A stretch of 64,000 nucleotides of DNA from the NCBI RefSeq assembly GCF_029852145.1, contig NC_079969.1:22498459-22562458 (forward strand), read 5' to 3'. The DNA is from Microplitis mediator. Its lineage: Eukaryota; Arthropoda; Insecta; Hymenoptera; Braconidae. Below, piece after piece: positions 39,901 to 48,700 of this stretch. The translations under genes and the position numbers were made by a program. Each line of letters starts with the position of its first letter. Within the stretch, counting starts at the first letter, position 1. Under the pieces are notes generated by a model. It saw only the letters and a list, made by a program, of their open reading frames with translations. It was not told where the DNA came from and searched no databases.

Positions 39901-40986
39901 ATTTTATTTTTTATAAATTATTGCTATAATTTATAATTTATCATCACGGACCATCTTGGGATCTAATTCAGATACGAATTAGATTCAAATTTGTATTTAC
40001 GAAGAAAGTGATATTGAGTATTTTACGTGAGCGATGACTGATGCTGATCGCGATTCTTCTGAATTATAAGCTTTTTTAGTTTCTACGCATTCACAAATTA
40101 ATTTATACCCCTCAAAAACCACGTTTTTCAACCTTCAATTGTTTATATCTCAGGTAAACAATTTTTTAGGTTCATGAAATGTTGGATAGGAGTAGAAGGG
40201 ACTTTAATCTAACGATCTACATGTTTCATGTTCTGATACGATTTTTTTAAACACAAGTTATTCATGTTTTTAATTTAGGGTCAATACTTTATAACCCGAT
40301 AGTAGGTCTTTCACCATATAGAAAAAAAATTTTAAATTAAAATTCGTTTTTAAAATAACCATCAGCTTTAAAATAAATATCATTTTAAATTAATTGGCTT
40401 ATGGACACATGACATTTATCACTTAAAAATTCAAAGTTATGTAAAATTATAGTATACAAATAAGTTAATTTATAATTTATATTTCTGACTGATTAAAATT
40501 TGTTAATAACTTAAAGTAATTATTTTTAATTAAAATTTTTGTTATAATTTAGATGATGCACGCCCATTCGCAATACTGTATGTCGGGTGATCATACACTT
40601 GAAGCAACTCAGCACGCGATTGCTAGTTTGAGTAAAGAGGATACTGACGAATCTATTGTTGTTGTTTTTTCTGATGCGAATTTAGAGCGATATGGAATTC
40701 CACCTCAACGACTAGGTCAATTATTGACTTCTTGCCCCGAAGTAAATGCGTATGTTATTTTTATTGGATCTCTCGGTGATCAAGCCACAAGGTAAATACT
40801 TTCACATAAATTAATCTAAGAAAAAATTTTTCATATAAATATTTTAAACTAAATATCATTGATTATTCCAGAGTAATTCAAAAAATGCCATCAGGGCGGG
40901 CATTTATTTGTATGGATCTACAAAACATACCTAGAATATTACAGCAAATATTTACTGCATCAATGTTAAATACCCGAAATCAATAA
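21948..40986 (+). CDS. VWA8: VWA8: giant mitochondrial AAA+ ATPase with C-terminal VWA domain
   Basis: Seventeen exons: 21948-22050, 22351-22431, 23518-23927, 24239-24403, 29224-29382, 30225-30458, 30874-31080, 31156-31599, 32597-33295, 33416-33787, 34844-34995, 35095-35524, 36623-37374, 38038-38348, 38606-39252, 40553-40791 and 40872-40986. They give 1839 aa, phase-consistent throughout, against about 1905 in human. The first 34 residues are basic and hydroxylated without acidic clusters, as in a mitochondrial presequence. Three AAA+ (dynein/midasin-like) modules follow: a degenerate P-loop GGPGPRRRN near residues 91-99, Walker A GPKGCGKS at 425-432, and Walker A GNQGVGKN at 754-761 with Walker B LLIDE at 817-821. 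The C-terminus holds a VWA domain with MIDAS DVSGS (1652-1656) after a GGNTWAGGTGG glycine-rich segment. Close agreement with vertebrate VWA8 in every exon makes the assignment firm. Molecular role: a mitochondrial ATPase of poorly defined substrate. The stop codon overlaps an AATAAA. Confidence 0.97.
22068..22274. mobile_element. Family A foldback MITE in VWA8 intron 1
   Basis: It begins ATGATCCTGAAGTTGGCAG and ends AAATTCAGTATCAT, with the central tgcaggtgtag / ctataagtgca pair. The flanks aaattttt match on both sides (8 bp, or 9 with one mismatch). It fills most of the 300-bp first VWA8 intron. Confidence 0.65.
22432..23517. repeat. VWA8 intron 2: composite of nested repeats
   Basis: About 22562-23450 is bounded by TTCGAAT-rich segments that are inverted relative to each other (for example gattcgaatagttc at the left and aactattcgaatcttc at the right). 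Inside it lie a fragment of a dispersed repeat recognisable by ctgtgctacttgggt (about 22690-23040, family N) and a complete inverted-repeat element at 23221-23357. The latter has ends AGTATATTACACACCTAGGG / CTAGGTGTGTAATATACT (family C). The order of nesting shows at least three insertion events. Confidence 0.6.
24404..29223. other. VWA8 intron 4: nested ORF plus a triplicated repeat
   Basis: Besides the ORF at 25411-26460, about 27186-27777 contains three diverged copies (about 180-190 bp each) of a motif running from tgtaaaaaatttttggtgtgaaaatg through ggactttacacagtttactcgg to ggggctcaaaattttt. Many internal ggtgta/tacacc pairs allow hairpins. Bases 26700-27060 and 27800-29220 are AT-rich without recognised features. 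Confidence 0.55.
25411..26460 (+). CDS. Intronless nested ORF of unknown function in VWA8 intron (349 aa)
   Basis: A 349-codon ORF begins at the ATG at 25411 (MPAIWSSSEGPISVRTVWV). The frame is open seven codons further up, but only from a TTG. It lies in the 4.8 kb fourth VWA8 intron on the same strand. The N-terminal 45 residues look ordered (VRTVWVNGIRHAILTPDDPL). The rest is serine-, asparagine- and lysine-rich and probably disordered, with basic serine patches such as RITRRQSAPVSKS and an acidic serine tail (SSEEEMSSQDCLSNEDSLS). There is no signal peptide and no membrane segment. No family was recognised. An intronless gene this long inside a gene of many introns suggests retroposition or de novo origin, but no parent gene was seen. 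Confidence 0.6.
   Translation: MPAIWSSSEGPISVRTVWVNGIRHAILTPDDPLLDIKDRQRPRTSSPNVNSKKYVSQESFNRLEKFDNHFIEFRMLVCKKILENDNTIKRITRRQSAPVSKSFESRDLLDAPLNELFKISVNNNSVDNFKQDTGYQRTCKRVLSRESSICRLSALENDDKNTSSDGIIRTVSFSNDCDESSRSEEIISSSNLLSDRVLQWMDMSGMVKNYKNKGSNQENLSDRSSFIKSKDLNQIKRQNSSLVSLKKISAADNYKSTLNQRRYECDSYLSVVSENNKETKDISDEKDVSSCQDKKIQPDIILQTNKSTWSSFGRPQLHIFMPDITSSEEEMSSQDCLSNEDSLSHSDIN
29383..30873. repeat. VWA8 introns 5-6: microsatellite, family A and family F elements
   Basis: A GT microsatellite lies at about 29476-29500. A diverged family A foldback is at about 29592-29783, directly followed by a short segment with ggactgggttcgactctca, which resembles a tRNA B-box and could be a SINE fragment. 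A TA-flanked palindromic family F element occupies 29952-30171 (ends CACAGAAAAAAAGGATTTC / CCTTTTTTCTGTG). The exon 30225-30458 separates these from the AT-rich intron that follows. Confidence 0.55.
31600..32596. repeat. VWA8 intron 8: Tc1-like palindrome inserted in a family C element
   Basis: A family C element starts at about 31612 (tagtatattatacacctaggg) and its far end follows about 31921 (ccgtggtgtgtataac). Into it has inserted a near-perfect palindrome at 31657-31915 with ends CACGGAGAGAAAAAAATAG / CTATTTTTTTCTCTCCGTG, flanked by TA on both sides. About 31960-32480 carries further inverted-repeat sequence, including tagacattc / gacatccg and tcttagac motifs. No ORF was seen. Confidence 0.65.
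33788..34843. repeat. VWA8 intron 10: tandem repeat of GTCTCxxxAAGTCTCGTGTTG type
   Basis: Between about 34130 and 34320 three tandem units of 70-80 bp are visible, each containing aagtctcgtgttg, then agactacatg or agacttaatg, then tttgctgggaaatttta. To about 34480 the same GTCTC/GAGAC words continue as shorter, inverted and diverged copies. The unit is rich in self-complementary GAGAC/GTCTC. Confidence 0.6.
35561..35767. mobile_element. Family B foldback MITE in VWA8 intron 12
   Basis: The ends are ATGAGTGTGGATGTAGCAGAC and GATCTGCTATATTTACACTCAT, with arms complementary over about 90 bp. The immediate flanks are similar (aaaattta before and after). The copy begins only 36 bp after the end of the coding exon. 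Confidence 0.7.
36326..36529. mobile_element. Family A foldback MITE with exact 9-bp target duplication
   Basis: The element runs from ATGATCCTGAAGTTAGCAG to CGGCTAACTTCAGTTTCG. The nonamer tatcaattg occurs at 36317-36325 and again at 36530-36538. This is the clearest family A copy and fixes its ends and 9-bp duplication, a size typical of Mutator-like elements. Confidence 0.8.
37375..38037. repeat. VWA8 intron 13: alternating direct and inverted repeat
   Basis: A block containing gaccaatattttc, tcctacaacttttgtt, ataagagacatttttttta and aattaagattcataatgaatg appears inverted once (about 37425-37560) and then twice in direct orientation (about 37615-37780 and 37800-37930). The arms could form a long hairpin in the pre-mRNA. 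Related fragments occur near 55440-55560. Confidence 0.6.
39253..40552. repeat. VWA8 intron 15: ~720 bp element with ~210 bp terminal inverted repeats
   Basis: Left arm 39587-39796 and right arm about 40098-40305 are nearly exact inverted copies, beginning CTACTATCGGGTCATAAAG and ending CTTTATAACCCGATAGTAG, with about 300 bp of unrelated sequence between. Just upstream (about 39480-39584) is a smaller repeat with gacccagtacccgatcac / gtgatcgagtactag. No ORF longer than a short random one was seen in the element. Confidence 0.7.
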
Positions 40987-41707
40987 ATATATTAAATTTT
41001 ATAATTATACTATTTGTATAAAAAAAGAATTGAATTTTACTTAAATTTATTTTTTGAGTTTGAACGTAACATGATACAGAAGTTAGCCGACGTCTAATAA
41101 TTTTTGAATTTTTTTCAAAACGATAAATTATTAAAACGTATTTTTACTCCGTTTTACCCTCGTTTCAAAAAAAATTTCCATCAGAAACCCGTAGCCCATA
41201 AGAATAAAAAACTTTTTCAAAACGAGGGTAAAATAAACTTTTTTTTTACTATCAAATTTACAAAAGTTCTACTCGTCTCGAGTTTAGAAGTTCTACATGT
41301 TGAACTTTTTTGGAACGAATTTTTTTTACACGGGTATGAAAATTTAAAAAATGCGGACTTAGACAATCAAAAAATCGGCAGGCGCATTTTTTAAAATTTC
41401 ATTAATTAAATTAATCAGTTAATTAATTAACTTAAAATTAATAAATTGTCTCATATCTGATACATTGACACTCGTAACTTTTGATCCTTCTTATCTGTTG
41501 GTAACCTCATCAGGATGCGATTATTTTACAGAGATAGAGATAGGGGTGAATAAGATAATTTCGTGGGGGATAAATGCCCCCGTTAGTCTGGTACATTTTT
41601 AAATAAACAGCCGAATGTCTACGAGGATTCGCGATAGTGTACGAAGTGAACCGAGGGTATACGAGTGGAAAGGGGTATCCTGACATCAGTGGCACGCCGG
41701 TAGTTGA
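40987..41707. repeat. Intergenic region after VWA8 with truncated family A and family B elements
   Basis: A left end of family A (atgatacagaagttagccgacgtc) starts at about 41070. A right end of family B (catatctgatacattgacactcgt) ends at about 41476, with AT-rich sequence between, so both elements are broken or interleaved. Bases 41500-41707 become more balanced in composition and probably hold the 5' untranslated region or promoter of the downstream cysteine-rich gene. Confidence 0.45.
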
Positions 41708-43178
41708 ATGGAGCGGGTGTGGAAACGTGTACAGAGTGCGGGACGTCGTGGTACAGCCGGACGTTGTGGCTGTTCTATACAACCATGCCAATTGCACGTG
41801 GATTCGCGATCTAAACGCGGTGATAACACCCGTGGGAAAACTCATGGCCCTCAAACAATTGTTTGTTCTTGTCAAGTGCAACCCTGTCCTGTTCATCCTG
41901 TGCTGATTAGGGTACGACGCACGCGGCCTCGGAACAGCTGCGACTGCCCGCTGGAGTCGCAGCCGTGTCCCCACGTAAATCGACCTTCCTCGCGTAGAGT
42001 TAGAAGGTAAACATTATTTTTTTCTCTCTATTTTTAATACTCAAAGTCAATATGTGTTTTTTTTAGCGAGTAAAGTAAGAGACCCAGTACCTGATCGAGT
42101 TTTCTACATGATACTAAAGTCAGCCGATGTCTAATAATTTTTAGATTTTTTTTAAAACGTCAAATTATAAAAAAAATATTTTAAAAAATTGCACCTATAG
42201 ATTTTTTTATTTTCTACATGTGCATATTTTTAGTTTTTTTTTTTTTTTGTAATTCGCTTGTTGAAAAAAACTCCGAAAATTGCTAATCAACTTCAGGATC
42301 ATTTTTTTTTATCACTTTATTTTTTATTGACATTTGAAAAAATAAATATACATACAAACATCTAGAGTATGATTAAAAAAAAAAACTGATACATATTTAC
42401 ATGTAATTTTTATTTTCTGCAATGTAATTTGTTATACACATACGCGAACACAAATATTTGAATTTAAAAAAAAAAGGACAAGGAGATGAAGATGGAGAGC
42501 GAGAATTCACATCGGCTGTAAACTTTCGGATTTCGTTCCGCTGATTTGAAATTTTAGTTTTTAACAAAATTGAACATCCCCATTTAAAAAAAAGTAATTA
42601 TCAATAAATTTAATTACAGATGTGATTGCCCTGAACGCCCGTGTCGTCACAGTTCAGCCTCAGGAGTATCACGTCGTCGTCCCCAAGGTTCCTTTTCATT
42701 TCCATCAGCTCCTATGCCTCCGCGAATTAAAAATTCCTCAAATATTGATGTATCCTGCAAATGTCCTGAGGGATCTAATTGCCAGCATTCAGTAGAAAAA
42801 ACAGGATGTGAGTGCGATGCAACACCGTGTGCTCATACCATTAAATCACGGCGGTCGCGACGCACATGCGAGTGTACAAGTCAACCGTGTAGTCATTCAA
42901 AGTCTGCGGAAGGACGTATTAAGCGTGTCAAGTGTCGAGTGAGACGAGCTGGGTATGCTGTCGCTAGACGTACCGCTGAATTTGCTATGCTTGGATTACC
43001 CTGGGAACTGGCAACAGAGTGTGCACCCTGTGGGTCGGGTGTTTTTACTAGAAGACTGTGCCGTCGTCAGCAGAGTGATAATGAATTGTACCGGAGTAAC
43101 AGCTTCAAGTTTGAGAGATTCGAGAGAACTAAAGAAGAATGTCTAACTCCAGTTAGAAAACAGGTAGGAAATTTTTAA
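41708..43178 (+). CDS. Novel-looking Arg-rich protein with seven CxC...CxH repeats
   Basis: Two exons, 41708-42006 and 42620-43163, continue to a stop at 43178 (or splice at the GTAGGA donor 43164), giving 285 aa. The ATG follows directly on an in-frame TGA, so it is the earliest possible start unless an upstream exon splices in. Seven motifs C-x-C-x(4-6)-C-x(1-2)-H begin at residues 20, 53, 78, 101, 146, 163 and 183, for example CGCSIQPCQLH, CDCPERPCRH and CECTSQPCSH. They are joined by linkers rich in Arg and Ser. The motif continues seamlessly across the splice junction, which proves the frame. Three Cys plus one His per repeat would suit one zinc or iron site each, or a disulfide fold. 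There is no signal peptide or membrane segment, so metal binding is favoured (inference). A C-terminal part (205-285) has more Cys and Arg without the pattern. I recognise no family. More exons downstream are possible. Confidence 0.7.
42007..42619. repeat. Intron of the cysteine-rich gene with a family A MITE
   Basis: A family A foldback lies at 42108-42302 (ends atgatactaaagtcagccg and caacttcaggatcat). Just before it is gagacccagtacctgatcgag, a motif also seen near 39485. The remainder is AT-rich intron ending in the acceptor attaattacag. Confidence 0.6.
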
Positions 43179-45274
43179 TATTTACGTCAATTATTTCAAA
43201 TTCGCATCAAATAGTAGGTGTGCTGTCAACTGATCCCAACAATTTTATACCACAAATGATCCCTACAAAATGATCCCATCGACGTCTAATCCTATCGACA
43301 TTCAGTTCAGAAAATGAAAGTTATGAAAATCTTGAGGAAACTGATGAATTAGATCAGTTGTCAGTTGGATCTAGTCTGTGGGATCAGTTGTTTATGGGAT
43401 CAATTGTCGTGTGATCACTTGTCTGAGATCAGTTGTTATGGAAGCATTTATATAAAATTTAAAACAAGTGGAGAGACAGCTAAAGTTTATTTTTGCTGTG
43501 TAAATATAAAAAGTCAAAAGTTATTACAAAAAACATAACATGTATGCGCGTAATGTACTTGTGTGAATTGTGATAAAGAGTGACTTTAATGGCACCATGT
43601 GGACATCAGAATCGTCTCTCTATGGCCATTATACTTCATCATTTTCAAGTATTCAATTCACAGAGAAAATAAATATTTACGCTTCAAATAAACGGTAACT
43701 TTTTCTTAAAACTTGTGAAAATAAAAAAATAATAGTAGAAAACAATAAAAAGATGAAAGATTGAGAATTTTCTGGTAAAATGAATTTTTATTTTACTATT
43801 GTTCGGATATTTATTTATAAAGAAAAAGTTTTTCATTTTTATTAAGAATCGGTGTTGGTTTTTTTTATAAATTCTCTTGAGAATAAAATGCTAGCAGGAA
43901 ATCAATAAATTTGAAAAGCTCAAAAAAACTAAATGGATTTCAGGATATGACCTATATTGGACAGAGATGGAGATAGAGACGCAACAATTTTAATTTGTTG
44001 TTGTGTTTATTTTTTTGTTGGCTTATTTAGTTTATTTTCGTAGTTTAAAAAAACAATAGTTTGGGGTATGATATATTGTGTAGGTATTTCATAACAATTC
44101 TTGATTGTCGCATCTGTAGAATGTTTAGTAGCCCCTCAATAGTAGTAAATATATGGCTGTGTCGCTAACCTACCCCTACATCAAGCATCAACGGAATTAT
44201 CGACCGCTTTCTCACCCTTGCGCAGGAATAGTGTGGTCCTTAAATTATTTTAAACCCACCATTGATCATTTATATTAAATCTTTTTCAGCTAAAAATACT
44301 ATTAATTATTTTATTTTATTCAAAATTTTGCTTTAACTTTCAAACAAATAAATTTGATAATTTCAAATATTTATTGCCTTGAAACGTAAAAAAAATAAAT
44401 ACTAGAGAGATGATATACTTTCTGGAAGCTAGTGGGTCTGGTAATAATTTGCGGCCAATGTCTTTTATAAGGAAAATTTTTTAAACATTACAACAGTTGA
44501 TTAGAAAATACGTTTTGTTAATAAACTCAAAGCGGAATTAAAAAAAAAGGTAATTCTGAATCCAAAATGGAAGTAGATTTTTTATTATTTATTTATTTTA
44601 AAGTTTCAAGATGAAAGTGAATTGAAAATTAATTTTCTTTGATATTTTTAATGAATTTCGAGCTCAAAATCCGCCAGAAATAAAATTTGAAAATTTAAAT
44701 TGCCGCCTTTTCTTAAATACTCAACCGATTTTTAAAATTTTTGAATTTGATCAAGATAATTTCCTAAAGAATAAGTTTATAAAATTTCATAATCATCCGT
44801 AAAAGAATTTCAAGAATATAATAATGACAGTTTTACCATAATACAAAAATCAATTGTGTAACTTTGAACCTTTATTGGAATTCGATAAATTATCGTAAAA
44901 TAAAAAACAAGAAAATGAAAATACAGCTTAGACAACGGCAATGGGAGTAGTTCGGTGCTCGCCACCAGATAGCGCCTACCACTTGTAGTGTCCCTGGTAA
45001 GAAACTTATTTCAGAAGTTTTATATTCTAGTCATACGACAGAATCGGTAGTTTATTTTTCGATGGTCAACATTTTTGGAATAATTAATTATATAAGAATG
45101 ACTTGATATAATATCTTTAGTAATGATATTATACTGAAAGTAATAAATATAATACTAGACAACAAGACTAACTTGTTTTCATTCATTAATGTGAATATTA
45201 CTAGTTAATTTAAATATAAAATTGAAACAGAATAAAAATTATAGATACTATAAATATAAGTAAATTATGTACAA
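43179..45274. other. Gene-poor region after the cysteine-rich gene
   Basis: Bases 43209-43440 carry the ggtgtgctgtcaactgatccc repeat, in inverted arrangement with gggatcagttg further on; it is shared with 19365-19545. About 44935-45005 is a short GC-richer island with a possible donor (ctggtaag) but no frame that I can link to a gene. The rest is AT-rich and I see nothing in it. Additional exons of the cysteine-rich gene could hide here. Confidence 0.4.
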
Positions 45275-45782
45275 TTAATATATAGTACAAAAAGAAAGAT
45301 AAATAAATTTTCGTTTCTTTTTCTTATTTGAATGCCCAGCTGGCCTTTGAATATACTCGTACAGCCAATTTTTGTAGAGAATAATTGATAAATTTTTGCG
45401 TTTTCTGATTGTCGTTGGCACTCCGTGCGCATCTTCTTTATGCTTCTTCAAAAGCGCAATTTAGTTAAACAGAAATTCCGTGGTCTCCCACCGCACTTCA
45501 CGCATTCAAAAAATGAAATAGAATTATCTCTCGGTTGGATATATTCAACCCAGTCAACTGCTTGAAAGTCACGTGATTCTAATTTTTGGAGCATCGCCTA
45601 TGTTGTTCAATCCGATCTGCTCATCATCATATTTGGATTTGCTGTCAGAAACGCTGATTTGAAACCCTGGGCCTCTTCGATTGGGTAGCTGGCGGCGAAG
45701 GTGAGTGCTCAGACTCAGAATCCTCTGCGTTCAACCGAGCACTAACCGCTGCTGAACTGAGGTTTCGCTGCGGGGACGGCAT
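45275..45782 (-). pseudogene. Decayed zinc-finger-like coding fragment
   Basis: Read on the minus strand from an ATG at 45782, the frame gives MPSPQRNLSSAAVSARLNAE and continues Ser/Pro-rich to a stop at 45645. Further protein-like segments then appear in other frames: one with YDDEQIGLNNIGDAPKIRIT, one with DFQAVDWVEYIQPRDNS leading to FFECVKCGGRPRNFC, and one with LLKKHKEDAHGVPTTIRKRK, ending at 45275. Joining CVKC to LKKHKEDAH would make a C2H2-type zinc finger broken by a frameshift. Base composition is clearly higher in G+C than in neighbours. It may be a pseudogene of a host or transposon zinc-finger protein. Very short introns instead of frameshifts are not excluded. Confidence 0.45.
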
Positions 45783-48700
45783 CTGATGAAGAAATCCTCC
45801 TTTTCTTTGGTATTTTATTAGCTATGATATTCTTTCTACCCACTAAGGTTACACGTTTTCCGTAAAAAGTTGTTTAAGAAAAAAAACGGTGGAAGTAGCG
45901 TTTTTCGTATATTTTTAAATTTCAAATCGCCACCATTTCTAAACTAATCGACCGATTTGGCTCATCTTTGAACTTAACCGAGTTAACCATTCATAGTATA
46001 AGTGTTCTAAGTTTAATTAACATTCGTTCAGAATTGTAGGCGATATCGTTGCAACAAGGCGCGTTATATTGCATATATATAAACTTTTGAATTAAGACTA
46101 TTTTTGGAACCTACTCGACGAATTATAATCGACTATTCCGAAATTCTTTTAAAATTCTATCATAGACAAATGCACGAGGTAGATTTATATGAGATCTACT
46201 AATAAAAAAAGTGGTCTTTTGAACTTATATAGAGTACTATAAGTGTTGAAAGCTTTACATATAATTTTGTTAAAGACGGACGAGATAATTATGAGACTAA
46301 ATGCAAAGTGTGTCGATTATGAATTTATGTGGCAAGCATAACTTTGATGGCTATTATTATTATGCTGCACAAAACACATTCTCTAAGATGAGACTACAAC
46401 AGGTTATTGATTTATTACATGAACAGAAATTTAAAGCGACTTATAAATTATTTTATGGGTGTAATTCCCACAACATACAGACACAAGGATTTTTAATTAT
46501 TCATTTTAAAGAAGACAATTATGATGTGATGAGTATAAATACCAGATATATTTATATATATAAATGTCATTTCTATGTGACGGATAAATTTTATTTCTAT
46601 GCTCAAAAGAAAAAATCCTATAATATAATAATTCTTATGTATGAGTATTTTTAACAATAGAAAATTTTTACCTGCAGCTTTTTTTTGCAAAATAAATTTT
46701 TATGATAAACATCTTTGAGTAAAGAATTAAAGTTTCAAAATTACTTTTCAACTTTTCGATGAGAAAATTTAAAATTGTAAAGAAAAATAAAACTATGTGT
46801 GTATGCTATGTATGTAAATATTCCGCACTTGTCGAGTAGATCGATCGGTTTGAATGGGCTTGCGGAATTCAAAAAGACTCAACAGTTATTAATTCAAATA
46901 TATTTTTAACTCATGTTTTTTCTTTTAATAATTCATAATATGCCGCTATAATTATCTCAGGATCTAATTAGCTTTTTATTTCGGCGAGCTATTTCAATTA
47001 ACTCAAGTATCATATCATTTTAATTAGTTGATTTGATTTGGGATATTGTAAGTGAAGAACTATGAAAATAACTGTTTTTTTTTTTAATATTTCAGGAGTA
47101 TCTAATTTGGATGGTTTCAAAATCACATTCATGGTATTTTTTTTTTAAATCAGTGGATTAATTTAGGAAATATCGCAAACGGAAGATTTGAAAAAATCAT
47201 CAGTTTTTATTAGGAATGTTTTTGAATTATTCGACTAGAACTAAGTCTAGAGCATTTGATTCAAACTTCGAACATAAAATTTTTATCTAATTTGTGATAA
47301 ATTATCAGTCTAAAATATATTTTTATCTTTTAATGTAAGTGAAAATAAAAACTAAACTCCTGATTTTGTCAGCCCTTCGATTTATTAAATATTATACTAT
47401 TATTTATTGATATTTTTAAAAATCCTTCAATGTCTGTAATAGCTGTCTCTTGGGTATAAGTAAAGCTGAAAGCTTTTCTCTAAAGAATTGGGTCGGAGAC
47501 ACTTTAAACTTCCAACGAGGCTAGAATTCGCCTTGGCACCCTGAAATAAAAGCTTGAGATAGGGAGGGCAATGGCGTCCGTGGATATAACCTGAGGGAAT
47601 AACTCAGAGACTACAGGTCATTGAAGTAACCCTTATCATTGAAAAATATACTCTACTCATTCATACCTACAAGCGTTTGATAAAACAAAATAATAATGGC
47701 TCTAGTTTGCATTAATTGATTGTTTAGACTATTTTCCATATCGCCCTATTTTATTTTTAAAAAATATATTCTGGCTTAGAAAAACTTCATTTTCTACAGA
47801 AGACTTTAAACATTTGAACATTTTAATATTTTTATGATTATTTTTCTTGATGCAAAATTATTCAAAATTTATTCACACCGTCTAAATTTAACATACGTGG
47901 TGTAATTTTCACACCAAATTTTTACACCGTCATTGACACTACACAGTCCAAAAATTTTTGACAGTTTACCCGCTCAAATTTATATTTCAAAAGTTAAATA
48001 TTAATTGCTGTCTGATCTCATTTTGCTAATATGATAACGTCAAAGGTGTTTGTGCGGCGTCATCGTCAAGAATTTAAATTAGTTTTACTCGTCAATACTT
48101 TTTTCCTGTTCTACTTAGAATATAAGTTATCTTAAAAGGAAAGGAAAAGAGCAGTGTTTGGGAAATTCAATCCGGGAAATTTTTAACGAGTTATTTAAAA
48201 GCGTTGGATGCTCGCATTTCACTCATAAAAATGGAGGTAACGTAAACGAGATTTCATTAGCATTGTAAATATCTGCTGTTATCTAGTGCGATTTTTTTTT
48301 TTTTTGGTTTTATTGTAAAAAGAACTTTGTGGAGTTTGACTTTTTGTGGCTGATAGTTTATTCAACTCAAAGTACTCGCCCGCTTTTTATTCTTTAAAAA
48401 TTCTTTTTAAACTCAACTGTGATACTGTGAAGTATTGACGCATTGCTTTTTTTTTTTTTAATATTTATTAAAATAACCGATGAATGAACAATAAAAATAT
48501 ATACATATATATGTATGTGTATATAAATTTATTCAAGTAAATTTTTCGATTACATACATATACATTTTTATATGAAACGACGCTATAAATTTTCAAATCG
48601 ATGATTTTTGAATGTAATTTAATTTATTCAAAAAAAAATCGCGGGATAGTACGCGAACGAGTGGCTAGTACTTCCATTTTGCATTAAATTTTCACATAGA

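Noticed and set aside
41510..41974. 154-codon ORF on the minus strand and an 89-codon ORF at 41637-41906 on the plus strand
   Set aside because: Both overlap the first exon of the cysteine-rich gene in other frames. Only the 41708 frame continues the Cys/His repeat across the splice junction.
44935..45005. GC-richer island with a donor-like ctggtaag
   Set aside because: No reading frame on either strand connects to a recognised gene; left as unexplained sequence.
46301..46654. 117-codon ORF with many Tyr, Phe and Ile
   Set aside because: Composition is what random AT-rich DNA yields; no domain, no signal peptide and no GC contrast with its surroundings.
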